From Marinobacterium sedimentorum (GTDB taxonomy: Bacteria; Pseudomonadota; Gammaproteobacteria; Pseudomonadales; Balneatricaceae), in contig NZ_JALDYX010000016.1 of NCBI RefSeq assembly GCF_024267675.1, positions 1-64,000 on the forward strand: DNA of 64,000 nucleotides, given 5' to 3'. How positions within the stretch are numbered: position 1 is the stretch's first letter; each line of letters begins with the position of its first letter. Positions 17,840 to 27,901 of the stretch are shown in pieces. Both the position numbers and the translations under genes were made by a program. The notes beneath the pieces were generated by a model, which had not been told where the DNA came from, ran no database searches, and was given only the letters and a program-made list of their open reading frames with translations.

Positions 17840-19240
17840 TCAGCGACGCAGCAGCAGCTCCGGCAGGCGGCTTAGCGCTTCGATCCTGCGCCCATCCCAG
17901 GGATGGGCGTAGCTGATGCGCAGACAATTGCGGAATTGTCCGGATACCGAAAATAGCGGGCCGGGCGTTATCACGACGCCTTGCTGCAGTGCCGCCGGGT
18001 AAGCCGCGAGGGTATCGATCGACTCGGGCAATTCCAGCCAGATGGCCAGACCACCGAGCGGTGTACTGACCCGAATCTCCCCGGGCCATGCATGCAAGGA
18101 GGCGATCAGGCGATCCCGCTGGGTGCGAAGCTCGTTGCGCTGGCGGCGCAGATGGGTCGCGTAGCTGCCGTCACGCATGAATTCAGCAACCCCCTGCTGC
18201 TGGTAGCGACTGCTGGCCAGCTGCGTCACCAGTTTCAGGTGCAGGATTTTTTGGTGCCAGCGCGCGCCGGATATCCAGCCAAGGCGCAGGTCGCGGGACA
18301 GACTTTTAGAAAAGGAGCTGCACAGAATGACCCGATCGGAACTGTCCAGCGCCTTTAGCGGGTCGGGTACCTGGCCAAAGGCGGTGTCGGCATAGATATC
18401 ATCCTCGATGATCGCCAGGTCATTGGCGTCTGCCAGCGCCAGCAGACGCTTTCGCGCCTCTTTTGGCATCAACGCGCCACCCGGCGTGGCAAAGGCCGGT
18501 GAGACAACGCAAGCCTTGATATCCCAGCGCTCCAGCGCGGCTTCCAACGCCTCGATGTCCATTCCCTGCTCGCTGGAACTCGGTACCTCGACCACCTGCA
18601 GCTCCAGCTGTTCCAGTAGCTGCAGCACACCATAAAAGCCCGGCGACTCGACCGCCACGATGTCCCCGCGCCGGCAGCAGGCCATCAGCGCCAGGAACAG
18701 CGCATGCTGGCAACCCGACGTGATGCAGAGCTGCTCCGGCAGCACCGTCCAGCCGCGTCGCGCCGCATGCAGCGACAGCTGTTCACGCAGCCCGGGGTCG
18801 CCCGCCGGTTCATCGTAGTACTGATGATCGTCGCCTTTCTGGCGGCGCAGCGCGCGACCCAGCGCGCGATTAAGCGCCACGATGCCCGACGGCACCTCGC
18901 CCGCATGCAGATCCGGCAGCAGGTCGAACGCCGCACTGCGGCGCATGACATCGAGAAACAGCTCGCTGACCGTCACCGGACGGGGCGCTTCTACTTGAAC
19001 CCGGCTGCGCGGCGCCCGGATCGTCTTTGGTTGAAGCCTGACGAAATAACCGGCCTTGGGCCGAGCCTCGACCAGCCCCTGCGCCTCGAGCCGTTGCAAC
19101 GCATGCTGCACAGTCGCCTTCGATACGCCTTGTTGTTCGCACAGCGTGCGGATCGACGGCAGCCGTTCGCCAAGCCGCCAGCGCTGTTCCCGTATGCTCT
19201 GCAACAGCCAGTTTTCCAGTTGTTGATATCGGTAATCCAC
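17840..19240 (-). CDS. MocR/PdxR-family transcriptional regulator
   Basis: A 466-aa regulator with an N-terminal GntR winged helix (about 1-70; LPSIRTLCEQQGVSKATVQHAL) fused to a fold-type I aminotransferase domain (about 110-460). The aminotransferase part keeps the PLP-lysine region SSFSKSLSRDLRLGW and the EDDIYAD motif. Such proteins sense PLP or amino compounds. It is divergent from ccoG with about 100 bp between, and upstream of and in line with cysI. Its target is unknown; sulfur metabolism is a guess from position. Another MocR gene survives only as a fragment at 23319. Confidence 0.9.
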   Translation of the reverse strand: MDYRYQQLENWLLQSIREQRWRLGERLPSIRTLCEQQGVSKATVQHALQRLEAQGLVEARPKAGYFVRLQPKTIRAPRSRVQVEAPRPVTVSELFLDVMRRSAAFDLLPDLHAGEVPSGIVALNRALGRALRRQKGDDHQYYDEPAGDPGLREQLSLHAARRGWTVLPEQLCITSGCQHALFLALMACCRRGDIVAVESPGFYGVLQLLEQLELQVVEVPSSSEQGMDIEALEAALERWDIKACVVSPAFATPGGALMPKEARKRLLALADANDLAIIEDDIYADTAFGQVPDPLKALDSSDRVILCSSFSKSLSRDLRLGWISGARWHQKILHLKLVTQLASSRYQQQGVAEFMRDGSYATHLRRQRNELRTQRDRLIASLHAWPGEIRVSTPLGGLAIWLELPESIDTLAAYPAALQQGVVITPGPLFSVSGQFRNCLRISYAHPWDGRRIEALSRLPELLLRR

Positions 19241-19337
19241 TCGATTCTGTCCCTATCGAATTTATTTTTTTTATACCTGATCCTATTCAAATCACCAAGT
19301 TAAGCTGCACACAAAGTTACACTTGCGGACAGCGACT

Positions 19338-20696
19338 ATGGAAAAAATTGATGTTGTGCAGGACTATACGCCCCCGCTTGCGCGGGACGGGAAGTTTCAT
19401 ATACGCCTCATCGAAGGGCGTTTCCAGAACTGGCGCCGACTGACCAGCTGGCCGCTGCTTGCGTTGTTTTTCGGTCTGGTCTGGGTCCGGGTCGACGGCC
19501 AGCCCTGGCTGCTGTTCTCGTTCGAGCAGCGGCGGATCAACCTGTTCGGCAGCGCCCTATCCTGGCATGACTTGCCGCTCTTGGCGGGACTAATGATCGC
19601 TGGCGCCAGCCTGCTGTTCTTTCTCGCCGTCGCCTGGGGACGCATCTGGTGTGGTTTCGCCTGCCCACAGAGCATCTGGACCTGGCTCTTCATCCGCATC
19701 GAGCAGTTCACCGAAGGTCGCGCCAGTCAGCGCGCGCGCCAGGAGCATCAGCCACTCACCGCGGCATTGCTGCTACGCCGTGTCGTCAAGCACGGGCTCT
19801 GGATGTTGCTGGCGACCGCCACCGCCACCACCTTCACCGGCTATTTCGTACCGATCCGCGAGATCGTCGCCGATAGCGTGAATCTTGAAATGTCACCCGC
19901 TCTCTGGGGCTGGATTGTGATTATGGCCGCACTGACCTATGCCAACGCGGGCCTGGTTCGCGAGAAGATCTGCCTGCACGCCTGCCCCTACTCGCGCTTC
20001 CAGGGCGTGATGTTCGACCGCGAAACCCGCTCCGTCAGTTATGACCTTGGTCGCGGCGAACCGCGCGCGAATCGCCGCAACGCCGGTGCCGACAGCGGCG
20101 ACTGCGTCGACTGCGGCATCTGCGTCCAAGTCTGCCCGACCGGGATCGATATCCGCGACGGGCTGCAGGCTGCCTGCATCGACTGCGGGGCCTGCATCGA
20201 TGCCTGCGACAACGTGATGGAGAAAATCCAGCGACCGACCGGCCTGATTCGCTTCGCCTCCGAAGCAGAATTCGCCGGCGAAAAAGCTCGTCTCCTGCGT
20301 CCCAGGCTGGCCGGCTACGGCGCTGTGATAATCGCGGCCATGGGTGGGGTGCTCTGGGGCTTTGCCGGTACCACCGATCTACTGGTCGAAATCCGCAGGG
20401 ATCGTGGCGCCCTCTTCACCCAATTGGATGAACATACCGTGTGCAATAACTATCGCGTCAAGGTTGAAAGCTTTGCCAAGGTGCTGTCACCGATCAATGT
20501 CTCGGTTCAAGGCCCGGAGCAGTTCGAATTATTCGGTGCCGAGACCATCGACCTGAACGAAAGTAATTCCACCTGGCTGCCATACCGGGTGTGCGGAATC
20601 GATATCGAACAACCGCGCTCCACCTTGACGTTCAACTTCCAAGGTCAGCAAGCCCTAGCTTCCAAGGAAACAACCTTCCTGACCCAACGCAAATAG
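19338..20696 (+). CDS. ccoG: CcoG/FixG-type cytochrome oxidase accessory protein
   Basis: Membrane iron-sulfur protein which, in the family, acts in copper handling for cbb3 oxidase assembly. The 452-aa protein has about five transmembrane helices, the GRIWCGFACPQ motif and two ferredoxin-type clusters (CVDCGICVQVCPTGI and CIDCGACIDACDNVM at about 260-300). A C-terminal Ig-like FixG domain follows. ATG 19338 is preferred over an upstream TTG. It is an orphan: no ccoNOPQ or other cbb3 genes are in the window, and a MocR regulator is divergent from it. Confidence 0.9.
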   Translation: MEKIDVVQDYTPPLARDGKFHIRLIEGRFQNWRRLTSWPLLALFFGLVWVRVDGQPWLLFSFEQRRINLFGSALSWHDLPLLAGLMIAGASLLFFLAVAWGRIWCGFACPQSIWTWLFIRIEQFTEGRASQRARQEHQPLTAALLLRRVVKHGLWMLLATATATTFTGYFVPIREIVADSVNLEMSPALWGWIVIMAALTYANAGLVREKICLHACPYSRFQGVMFDRETRSVSYDLGRGEPRANRRNAGADSGDCVDCGICVQVCPTGIDIRDGLQAACIDCGACIDACDNVMEKIQRPTGLIRFASEAEFAGEKARLLRPRLAGYGAVIIAAMGGVLWGFAGTTDLLVEIRRDRGALFTQLDEHTVCNNYRVKVESFAKVLSPINVSVQGPEQFELFGAETIDLNESNSTWLPYRVCGIDIEQPRSTLTFNFQGQQALASKETTFLTQRK

Positions 20697-20827
20697 ACAA
20701 GCGGGACTTTTCTGATGCACGAAACAACATTGCTTTTGGTTCGCATCCAGTTCGGCTTCACAGGTTCCGCCCCTATCGTGCATGACGGTGCCGGCAGCCC
20801 GGCTGAATACCGGCGGAAGCGAGGTTG

Positions 20828-21760
20828 ATGGTGGCAATAACCGAAGCTATCGCAATCGACCATCGTGCCAACAGGATGGGTTGCTTCTGGATGGTGTTTT
20901 CGATGGCGGCTTTCGCCATAGAGGATGTGTTCGTCAAGGCCGCATTCGAAAAGCTGCCTGTCGGTCAGATTCTCATCTTCTTCGGCTCGGGTGGCGCCCT
21001 GGTATTCGCTTGCCTGGCCATGCTCAAACGGGAAAGGCTGCTCTCGGCAGACGTCATTTCCCGTCCGATGCTCGTCCGTGCAGGCTTCGAGGTTCTTGGC
21101 CGCCTGTTTTACGTGCTCGCCATCACGTTAAGCCCGCTGTCCGTTGCAACGGTGATCCTGCAGGCAACGCCGATAGTGGTTGTGGCCGGCGCGGCCATGT
21201 TGTTTGGCGAAAAAGTGGGATGGCGGCGATGGGCCGCGATTGTCGTCGGACTGGCAGGCGTAATTGCCATTATTCGCCCGGGAACGGAAAGCTTTTCGAC
21301 GCTGTCGATTCTGGCAGTCGTTGGAATGCTCGGTTTTGCCGGCCGGGATCTTGCCAGTCGCGCTGCCCCTGCCTCGCTTGGCACCTCGGTATTGGGGCTG
21401 TACGGTTTTCTGGCTGTTATAGCTGCCGGCGCCACGTTTTTGCTCTGGGAGTCAGAGGTTTTCGTGCGGCCCGACCTCGAAACCTCGCTGTACCTATTGG
21501 GTGCTATCCTGTCGGGTGTCGCAGCGTATTCAGCCCTGATGAAGGCGATGCGCACCGGAGAGGTTTCAGCCGTGACACCCTTCAGGTACACGCGGCTGCT
21601 ATTCGGCCTTTTCTTCGGCGTTTTCCTGTTCGGCGAACAGTTGAGTTTTACAATGTTTATGGGGTGCGGTCTGATTGTTGTATCTGGCGTTTTCATCCTT
21701 TTGGGAGGGCAAGGGAAGCTGAAGAACAAGTTCTCTGTCGCGCTGTCACGTGAGCATTGA
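20828..21760 (+). CDS. EamA/DMT-family membrane transporter
   Basis: A 310-aa protein with ten hydrophobic helices in two EamA repeats, typical of the drug/metabolite transporter superfamily. The second-repeat signatures PFRYTRLLFGLFFGVFLFGE and the first-repeat TPIVVVAGAAMLFGEK are clear. It probably exports a small metabolite or amino acid derivative, but the substrate cannot be read from sequence. The ATG follows GCGAGG closely. It stands alone, with a gene-poor stretch of about 480 bp downstream. Confidence 0.88.
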   Translation: MVAITEAIAIDHRANRMGCFWMVFSMAAFAIEDVFVKAAFEKLPVGQILIFFGSGGALVFACLAMLKRERLLSADVISRPMLVRAGFEVLGRLFYVLAITLSPLSVATVILQATPIVVVAGAAMLFGEKVGWRRWAAIVVGLAGVIAIIRPGTESFSTLSILAVVGMLGFAGRDLASRAAPASLGTSVLGLYGFLAVIAAGATFLLWESEVFVRPDLETSLYLLGAILSGVAAYSALMKAMRTGEVSAVTPFRYTRLLFGLFFGVFLFGEQLSFTMFMGCGLIVVSGVFILLGGQGKLKNKFSVALSREH

Positions 21761-22243
21761 TCCAAAAAAAGCCTTTCACTCTCGATACAGATCACACACT
21801 TTGTTTGTGTCTGCACCGGAATCGAGCCCATTCTAGTCAGATTGACAGACCAGCAACTGTCATGGACAAGAACAGCTTGATATTGCTTCGGCGCAATGTT
21901 CGCCTCCTGGGCCAGGAGACCTCAGTGGATAGTACCCTGACGCAGTTCTGCGCCCTGCTGATACCCGCCGACATAGCGCGCATTACCGGTTGTGGCGTAC
22001 ACCCAGTGTTTACTCTTTGACATCATCTCGCCATCAACGAGAACTCCGCTCCTGCCCGCTTGATTTGCGTTCAGCAGATCGGGCAGGTAGATAACCGTCT
22101 TTTTGGCCCGGAGTAACTGGCTGCCGATGGGATATCGACGAAGACGCACTAACGGGTTGGCCAGCCTGAAACGCCAGGGGCGATCCAAGTGATTTCGATC
22201 AAATATTCAATCGCTTATGAATTATTTTCTGGGAAGTCGACCA
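21761..22243. other. Gene-poor stretch before the MTHFR-like gene
   Basis: No supported gene is seen. Short open frames on both strands match no family I know. The segment around 21978-22045 resembles 23275-23335 (GTACACCCAGTG shared exactly), hinting at degraded or duplicated non-coding sequence. Confidence 0.4.
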
Positions 22244-23107
22244 ATGCATACTGTCAATACCGGGAGCGAGGCGCATTCCCGAAACCAACGGAGAGCAACG
22301 GCGTATGCGCTTGAAGTGACGGGTAAGGACATCCGTCAGGTCGAGGTGTCCGCATCGGAGATTCCGCCGGGCACGTCGATCAACATCGCGTTCTTGGGAA
22401 ATGAAACCCACGATCAGCGCGTTAATGCCGCCCGGGTCATACGGAAATACGGATTCGAGCCTGTGCCGATTATCTCGTCTCGTCGCCTTCGCTCCGAACG
22501 GGATCTCGACAGCCTGCTCAACCTGCTCAACGAGGCCGCCAGTCCTTCACGCTTCATTTTTGTAGGGGGCGATCCTTCCACGCCTGCAGGCCCGTACAGG
22601 GATTCGCTGGCGCTCCTTGCAAGCGGGGTTGTACAACGTCACGCCATTCGTCATGTCGGAATCGTCGGCTATCCCGAAGGGCACCCTAAGATCGATACGG
22701 ATACCCTCTGGCGATCTCTTAAATGGAAACATCGCTTTCTTCGGGACAGCGGCTGCACGGTGGAGATAACCACCCAGTTTGGTTTCGATACCGATGCCGT
22801 CCTTCACTGGACTCAACGGCTACGCGATGAAGGCATTGACGCGCCCGTTCGTATCGGCGTACCAGGACCGGCAGATGTCGGGAAGCTCCTTCGATACGCG
22901 AAGCAGTTTGGCGTCGTAACATCAACGGCAATCGCCCGGCGATATGGTTTCTCATTGACCAACCTTTTGCGCCACTCCGTCTCTGATCGCTATTGGAAAG
23001 ATCTTGTGACCGGCGCGGCGCGGCAAAACCTTGGCGATATCCGTTACCACCTCTATCCATTCGGTGGAATGCTGGAAGGCGTCCGCTGGATGAACAAGCA
23101 GGTATAG
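22244..23107 (+). CDS. Methylenetetrahydrofolate reductase-like (MetF-family) protein
   Basis: A 287-aa TIM-barrel protein of the MTHFR superfamily. Visible marks are the Asn/Glu-containing early strand (INIAFLGNETHDQR), FVGGDPSTPAGPYRDSLALL, VGIVGYPEGHPKID and the ITTQFGFDTDAV segment, which correspond to the FAD/folate-binding loops of MetF. Such MetF-like proteins often serve C1 catabolism after demethylation rather than methionine synthesis. ATG 22244 has GGGAAG about 9 nt upstream; ATG 22217 has none. No demethylase gene is adjacent, so the role is open. Confidence 0.78.
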   Translation: MHTVNTGSEAHSRNQRRATAYALEVTGKDIRQVEVSASEIPPGTSINIAFLGNETHDQRVNAARVIRKYGFEPVPIISSRRLRSERDLDSLLNLLNEAASPSRFIFVGGDPSTPAGPYRDSLALLASGVVQRHAIRHVGIVGYPEGHPKIDTDTLWRSLKWKHRFLRDSGCTVEITTQFGFDTDAVLHWTQRLRDEGIDAPVRIGVPGPADVGKLLRYAKQFGVVTSTAIARRYGFSLTNLLRHSVSDRYWKDLVTGAARQNLGDIRYHLYPFGGMLEGVRWMNKQV

Positions 23108-23318
23108 ATTTTCAGGTTGTTAATCACATGCAACGCCAGACCTCTGTGGCCATAGAACCAGATCGCCGTGTAGGCTTCACGAGATCAACCGCATGATGTT
23201 CTTTCAGCTCGGTGCTCTCACCCAGGGCCGAGCAACTGAAGAGGGCGCGTACCCTGCTACCCCCTCGGCTGAGCGCGCATCACCGGGTGTTTTGTACACC
23301 CAGTGCTTATGTTCGACG

Positions 23319-23690
23319 TTATGTCGTCAGCGAGGACAGGTAGGCCGGCTGGTCTATCAGGTCGGCGACCTGCTGCAGTCCTTCCTCCCAGCTGTCGCGA
23401 CTGATCGGGCCTCCAAAGCAGAGACGGATGGCATCGGGCGGATGATTGTCAGTACTGAAGGCGGCGCTGGCGACGGCACTGACACCATGGGAGCGCAGCT
23501 GTACCGCCAGTTCCGACGGGTTCCAGTTGGAGGCCCTGGGCAGTTTCAGCCAGAGGTGAAAGGCGCCGCTGGCCGAAGCGATGCGATGGCGGCCGAGGTA
23601 TTGCTCCGCCAGCTTGAGTCGGGCAATGGCTTCTGCGCGGATCGCCTTGATCACTGCCTCGGCGGTACCATCGTTGATCCACCGGGTTAC
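23319..23690 (-). pseudogene. MocR-family regulator, C-terminal fragment
   Basis: Only the C-terminal part of a GntR/MocR aminotransferase-like regulator remains: TRWINDGTAEAVIKAIRAEA, then SGAFHLWLKLP and RLCFGG near the end. The reading frame meets stops just upstream of the fragment, and the DNA-binding and PLP domains are missing. It abuts a cioA fragment of opposite orientation at about 23690, as expected from loss of the 5' ends of a divergent gene pair. Confidence 0.8.
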
Positions 23691-24170
23691 TTCGCGCCTC
23701 TGATGGTCGCGATCGGCACGCTGATTTCAGCCACCTGGATTCTGGCCTCCAACTCCTGGATGCACACACCCGCCGGCTACACCATTATCGACGGCCGCGT
23801 CGTACCAACCGGCTGGTTGGCGATCATCTTCAATCCGTCTTTCCCCTACCGGCGGGTTCACATGTGGTTGTCCGGTGACCTTCATGGTTTGAATACACTT
23901 GAGCATCAACTCGCAAAGGTTGCAGCGATGGAAGGTCATTGGCGCAATGAGGTCAAAGGTGAAGGCGTGCCGCTACTGCTTTTTGGCTGGCCCTACAACG
24001 AAACAGAAACGACCCATTTTGCCATCGGCATTCCGCGCCTCGCCAGTCTCATCCTGAACAGCAGTTGGGATGGCACCTTGAAGGGTCTTTCCGAATTTGC
24101 GCCTTACGCATTGCCAGCGCCAGAGTTGAACGGTGCCCATTTCCTGAAGCTGCCCTTGGATCTGTTTTGA
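23690..24170 (+). pseudogene. Cytochrome bd oxidase subunit I (CioA/CydA) fragment
   Basis: The frame encodes part of the bd-type quinol oxidase subunit I: FAPLMVAIGTLISATWILAS, NSWMHTPAGY, WLAIIFNPSFPYRRVHM, then GDLHGLNTLEHQLAKVAAMEG. About 50 residues that should lie between PYRRVHM and GDLHGLN are missing, as are the N-terminal helices and everything after the SEFAPYALPAP region. The result cannot be a working oxidase. No subunit II gene follows. Confidence 0.85.
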
Positions 24171-24201
24171 AGGTCGAGCAAGTCTGTCACGGCGACATTT
24201 T

Positions 24202-25113
24202 TCAGCACGCACCCTGACACTCTGCTTCAACACCCAATGCCTCTGCAATCAGCTGGCGCATCCAGCCTAACGCCGGTGATCGCTCGCTACGTGCGGACCA
24301 ATAGAGCGCTACATCGATGGTCGGCACGACGAATGGCAAAGGAAATATCTCCAGCGCGCTGGCAGCGGAAAAAAGCTGTGCGATTTTGAACGGTACAATC
24401 GCGAGCAGATCTGTTTCACCCAGCACCGCTGGCAGTATCGAGAAGTGCGGTAGCACCAAACTCACCTTGCGCTGTACTCCAAGGTCGCTCAGCACCTCCT
24501 CCGCCAAGCCGTGGCCAAGCGAGCGACTGACCACCAGATGTTTACGACTCAAGAACTCCTCCATCGTCAGCGATGCCGGAGCACTTTTCGCATTCATGAT
24601 GCAGACATAACGTTCCCTCAGGATCACTTGACGGCGAATATCACGCCCGGGAATCGGTCGACTGCAGATCACCGCATCGACTTTACCCGTCGACATCCAC
24701 TCGCCGACTTTATCGATCTCAAGCGGCACTACTTCCAGTTCGGTGCAGGGCGCCTCATGCTGCAATAGTCTGAAGATGTGTGGCAGAAGGGCCATCTCAC
24801 CAAGGTCCGTCATCGCCAGGGTAAAGCGCTTCTCGGAACGTGCCGGTTCAAAGCTCCTCGCGCTCTCTACTGTGTGCTCTATCTGTGTCAGAGACTGCCG
24901 CAGTACCTGATATAGCTGGGTGGCTGCGGCTGTGGGCTCCATCCCCTCTTTGGTCCTCACAAACAGGCGGTCATTAAACAGTTCCCGCAACCGGGACAGG
25001 GCGTAGCTCACCGAAGGTTGAGTCACGAATAGCTGCTCGGCGGCGAGGGTCACGCTACGTGCTTCGTACAAAACGACGAATGTGCGGACCAGGTTGAGAT
25101 CAATACCGGACAA
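24202..25113 (-). CDS. LysR-family regulator of the mandelate cluster
   Basis: A 303-aa LysR regulator with the N-terminal winged helix-turn-helix (about 4-62; SVTLAAEQLFVTQPSVSYAL) and a substrate-binding effector domain. It is divergent from mdlC across 106 bp, so it probably controls that operon. The start appears to be TTG at 25113: it gives the standard MSGIDLNLVRTF N-terminus and there is no in-frame ATG nearby, which may keep expression low. The effector may be mandelate or benzoylformate (inference). Confidence 0.88.
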   Translation of the reverse strand: MSGIDLNLVRTFVVLYEARSVTLAAEQLFVTQPSVSYALSRLRELFNDRLFVRTKEGMEPTAAATQLYQVLRQSLTQIEHTVESARSFEPARSEKRFTLAMTDLGEMALLPHIFRLLQHEAPCTELEVVPLEIDKVGEWMSTGKVDAVICSRPIPGRDIRRQVILRERYVCIMNAKSAPASLTMEEFLSRKHLVVSRSLGHGLAEEVLSDLGVQRKVSLVLPHFSILPAVLGETDLLAIVPFKIAQLFSAASALEIFPLPFVVPTIDVALYWSARSERSPALGWMRQLIAEALGVEAECQGAC

Positions 25114-25146
25114 TAATAGACACCATCTATTTTTATTAGAGAAACT

Positions 25147-25157
25147 ATCAATTTGAT
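25147..25157. promoter_or_regulatory. Candidate LysR operator in the divergent mdl promoter
   Basis: The palindrome ATCAATTTGAT, continuing into GATCAATTT, lies midway between the LysR gene and mdlC. It resembles a LysR-type dyad in AT-rich promoter DNA. This is inferred from position and symmetry only. Confidence 0.45.
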
Positions 25158-25165
25158 CAATTTAA

Positions 25166-26809
<1,644 letters not shown>

Positions 26810-26843
26810 AGGACCGCCGAATCAGAATGAACTGGAGATAATA

Positions 26844-27866
26844 ATGAAAAAAGCACTTTCCACCTGCCTACTTAGCGCAACGCTAGCGTTTTCCGCCGCT
26901 CATGCATCAGCCGCAACAACCCTGCGTCTTGCCCACTTCTGGCCGTCGGGCTCGGCGTACCAGACCGACCTGTTCGAGGCCTGGGCCAAGAGCGTCGAAG
27001 AGGCATCCGACGGTGAGCTGAAGGTTAACGTCTACCCCTCACAAACGCTGGTTAAAGCGGCTAAAGCCTATGAGGGTGCCGTCTCAGGTATTGCCGATAT
27101 CAGCGCAGTCATTCAGGGCTATAGCGCTGGCCGTTTTCCGCTATCCGAGATAGCCCAGCTGCCGGGCCTGACCTCATCTGCCGAGCAGGGCTCCTGCATC
27201 ATCCAGAAGCTGTATGACGAGGGTAAGATCAGCTCAGAGTATCAGGATACAAAAACCCTGTTCCTGTTCTCCACCGGCCCCGCCTACCTGCACACCCGTG
27301 AGCGAGAGATTCAGATACCGTCGGATCTCGCCGGTTTGAGAATGCGCCGACCGAACGAGGTTGCAGGCGAGCTGCTGACCCAAATGGGTGCATCTCCTGT
27401 CGGCATTCCCGCACCGGAGATCTACCCGGCGTTGGAACGTGGCGTCGTGGATGGTCTGAGCTTCCCGTTCGAAGCAATGAAGGGTTTCCGCATCAACGAA
27501 CTGACCCGTTACCACCTGAGAATCCCCTACACCAGCAGTATCTTCGTGCTGTCAATGAACAAACAGGCCTATGACCGTCTGTCGCCCAAGCAGAAAGAAG
27601 CTATTGACCAGAACAGCGGTATGCAATGGGCGATGAAAGCCGCCGATGTCTTCGCCAAGCTGGACAAAGCTGGGCTGGAAGAGGCGGAAAGCTTGGGACA
27701 TGTGGTTCACTCCGTTGAAGACCCACTGAACGATGACAAGTGGAGCGCTCCTCTAAAGAAGGGCACGGAGCACTTCCTGAAGCGTGTAGAAGATCGGGGC
27801 AAACCGCAAGCACGTGAAATCTACCAGCGCGCACTCGATCTGCGGTCAGAGTGCGCGCTCTCCTGA
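26844..27866 (+). CDS. TRAP transporter substrate-binding protein (DctP type), orphan
   Basis: A 340-aa periplasmic binding protein with a clear Sec signal peptide (MKKALSTCLLSATLAFSAAHASA). The mature protein shows the DctP fold features, including the LAGLRMRRPNEVAGELLTQMGASPVGIPAPEIYPALERGVVDG segment, which contains the conserved Arg that binds the substrate carboxylate. GGAG lies 7 nt before the ATG. Lying between mdlC and the aldehyde dehydrogenase, it probably binds mandelate or a related aromatic acid. No DctQ or DctM membrane subunits are in the window, so it must use partners encoded elsewhere or act otherwise. Confidence 0.9.
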   Translation: MKKALSTCLLSATLAFSAAHASAATTLRLAHFWPSGSAYQTDLFEAWAKSVEEASDGELKVNVYPSQTLVKAAKAYEGAVSGIADISAVIQGYSAGRFPLSEIAQLPGLTSSAEQGSCIIQKLYDEGKISSEYQDTKTLFLFSTGPAYLHTREREIQIPSDLAGLRMRRPNEVAGELLTQMGASPVGIPAPEIYPALERGVVDGLSFPFEAMKGFRINELTRYHLRIPYTSSIFVLSMNKQAYDRLSPKQKEAIDQNSGMQWAMKAADVFAKLDKAGLEEAESLGHVVHSVEDPLNDDKWSAPLKKGTEHFLKRVEDRGKPQAREIYQRALDLRSECALS

Positions 27867-27901
27867 GCAGTGCCAATAACAGAGTATATAAGGTAATAAT
27901 A

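Noticed and set aside
20782..21753. A 323-codon + strand frame overlapping the EamA gene
   Set aside because: Its translation lacks the hydrophobic helices that the EamA frame shows; it is a frame shadow.
21978..23335. Weak similarity between 21978-22045 and 23275-23335
   Set aside because: About 70 percent identity over 65 bp with one exact 12-mer is too little to define a repeat family.
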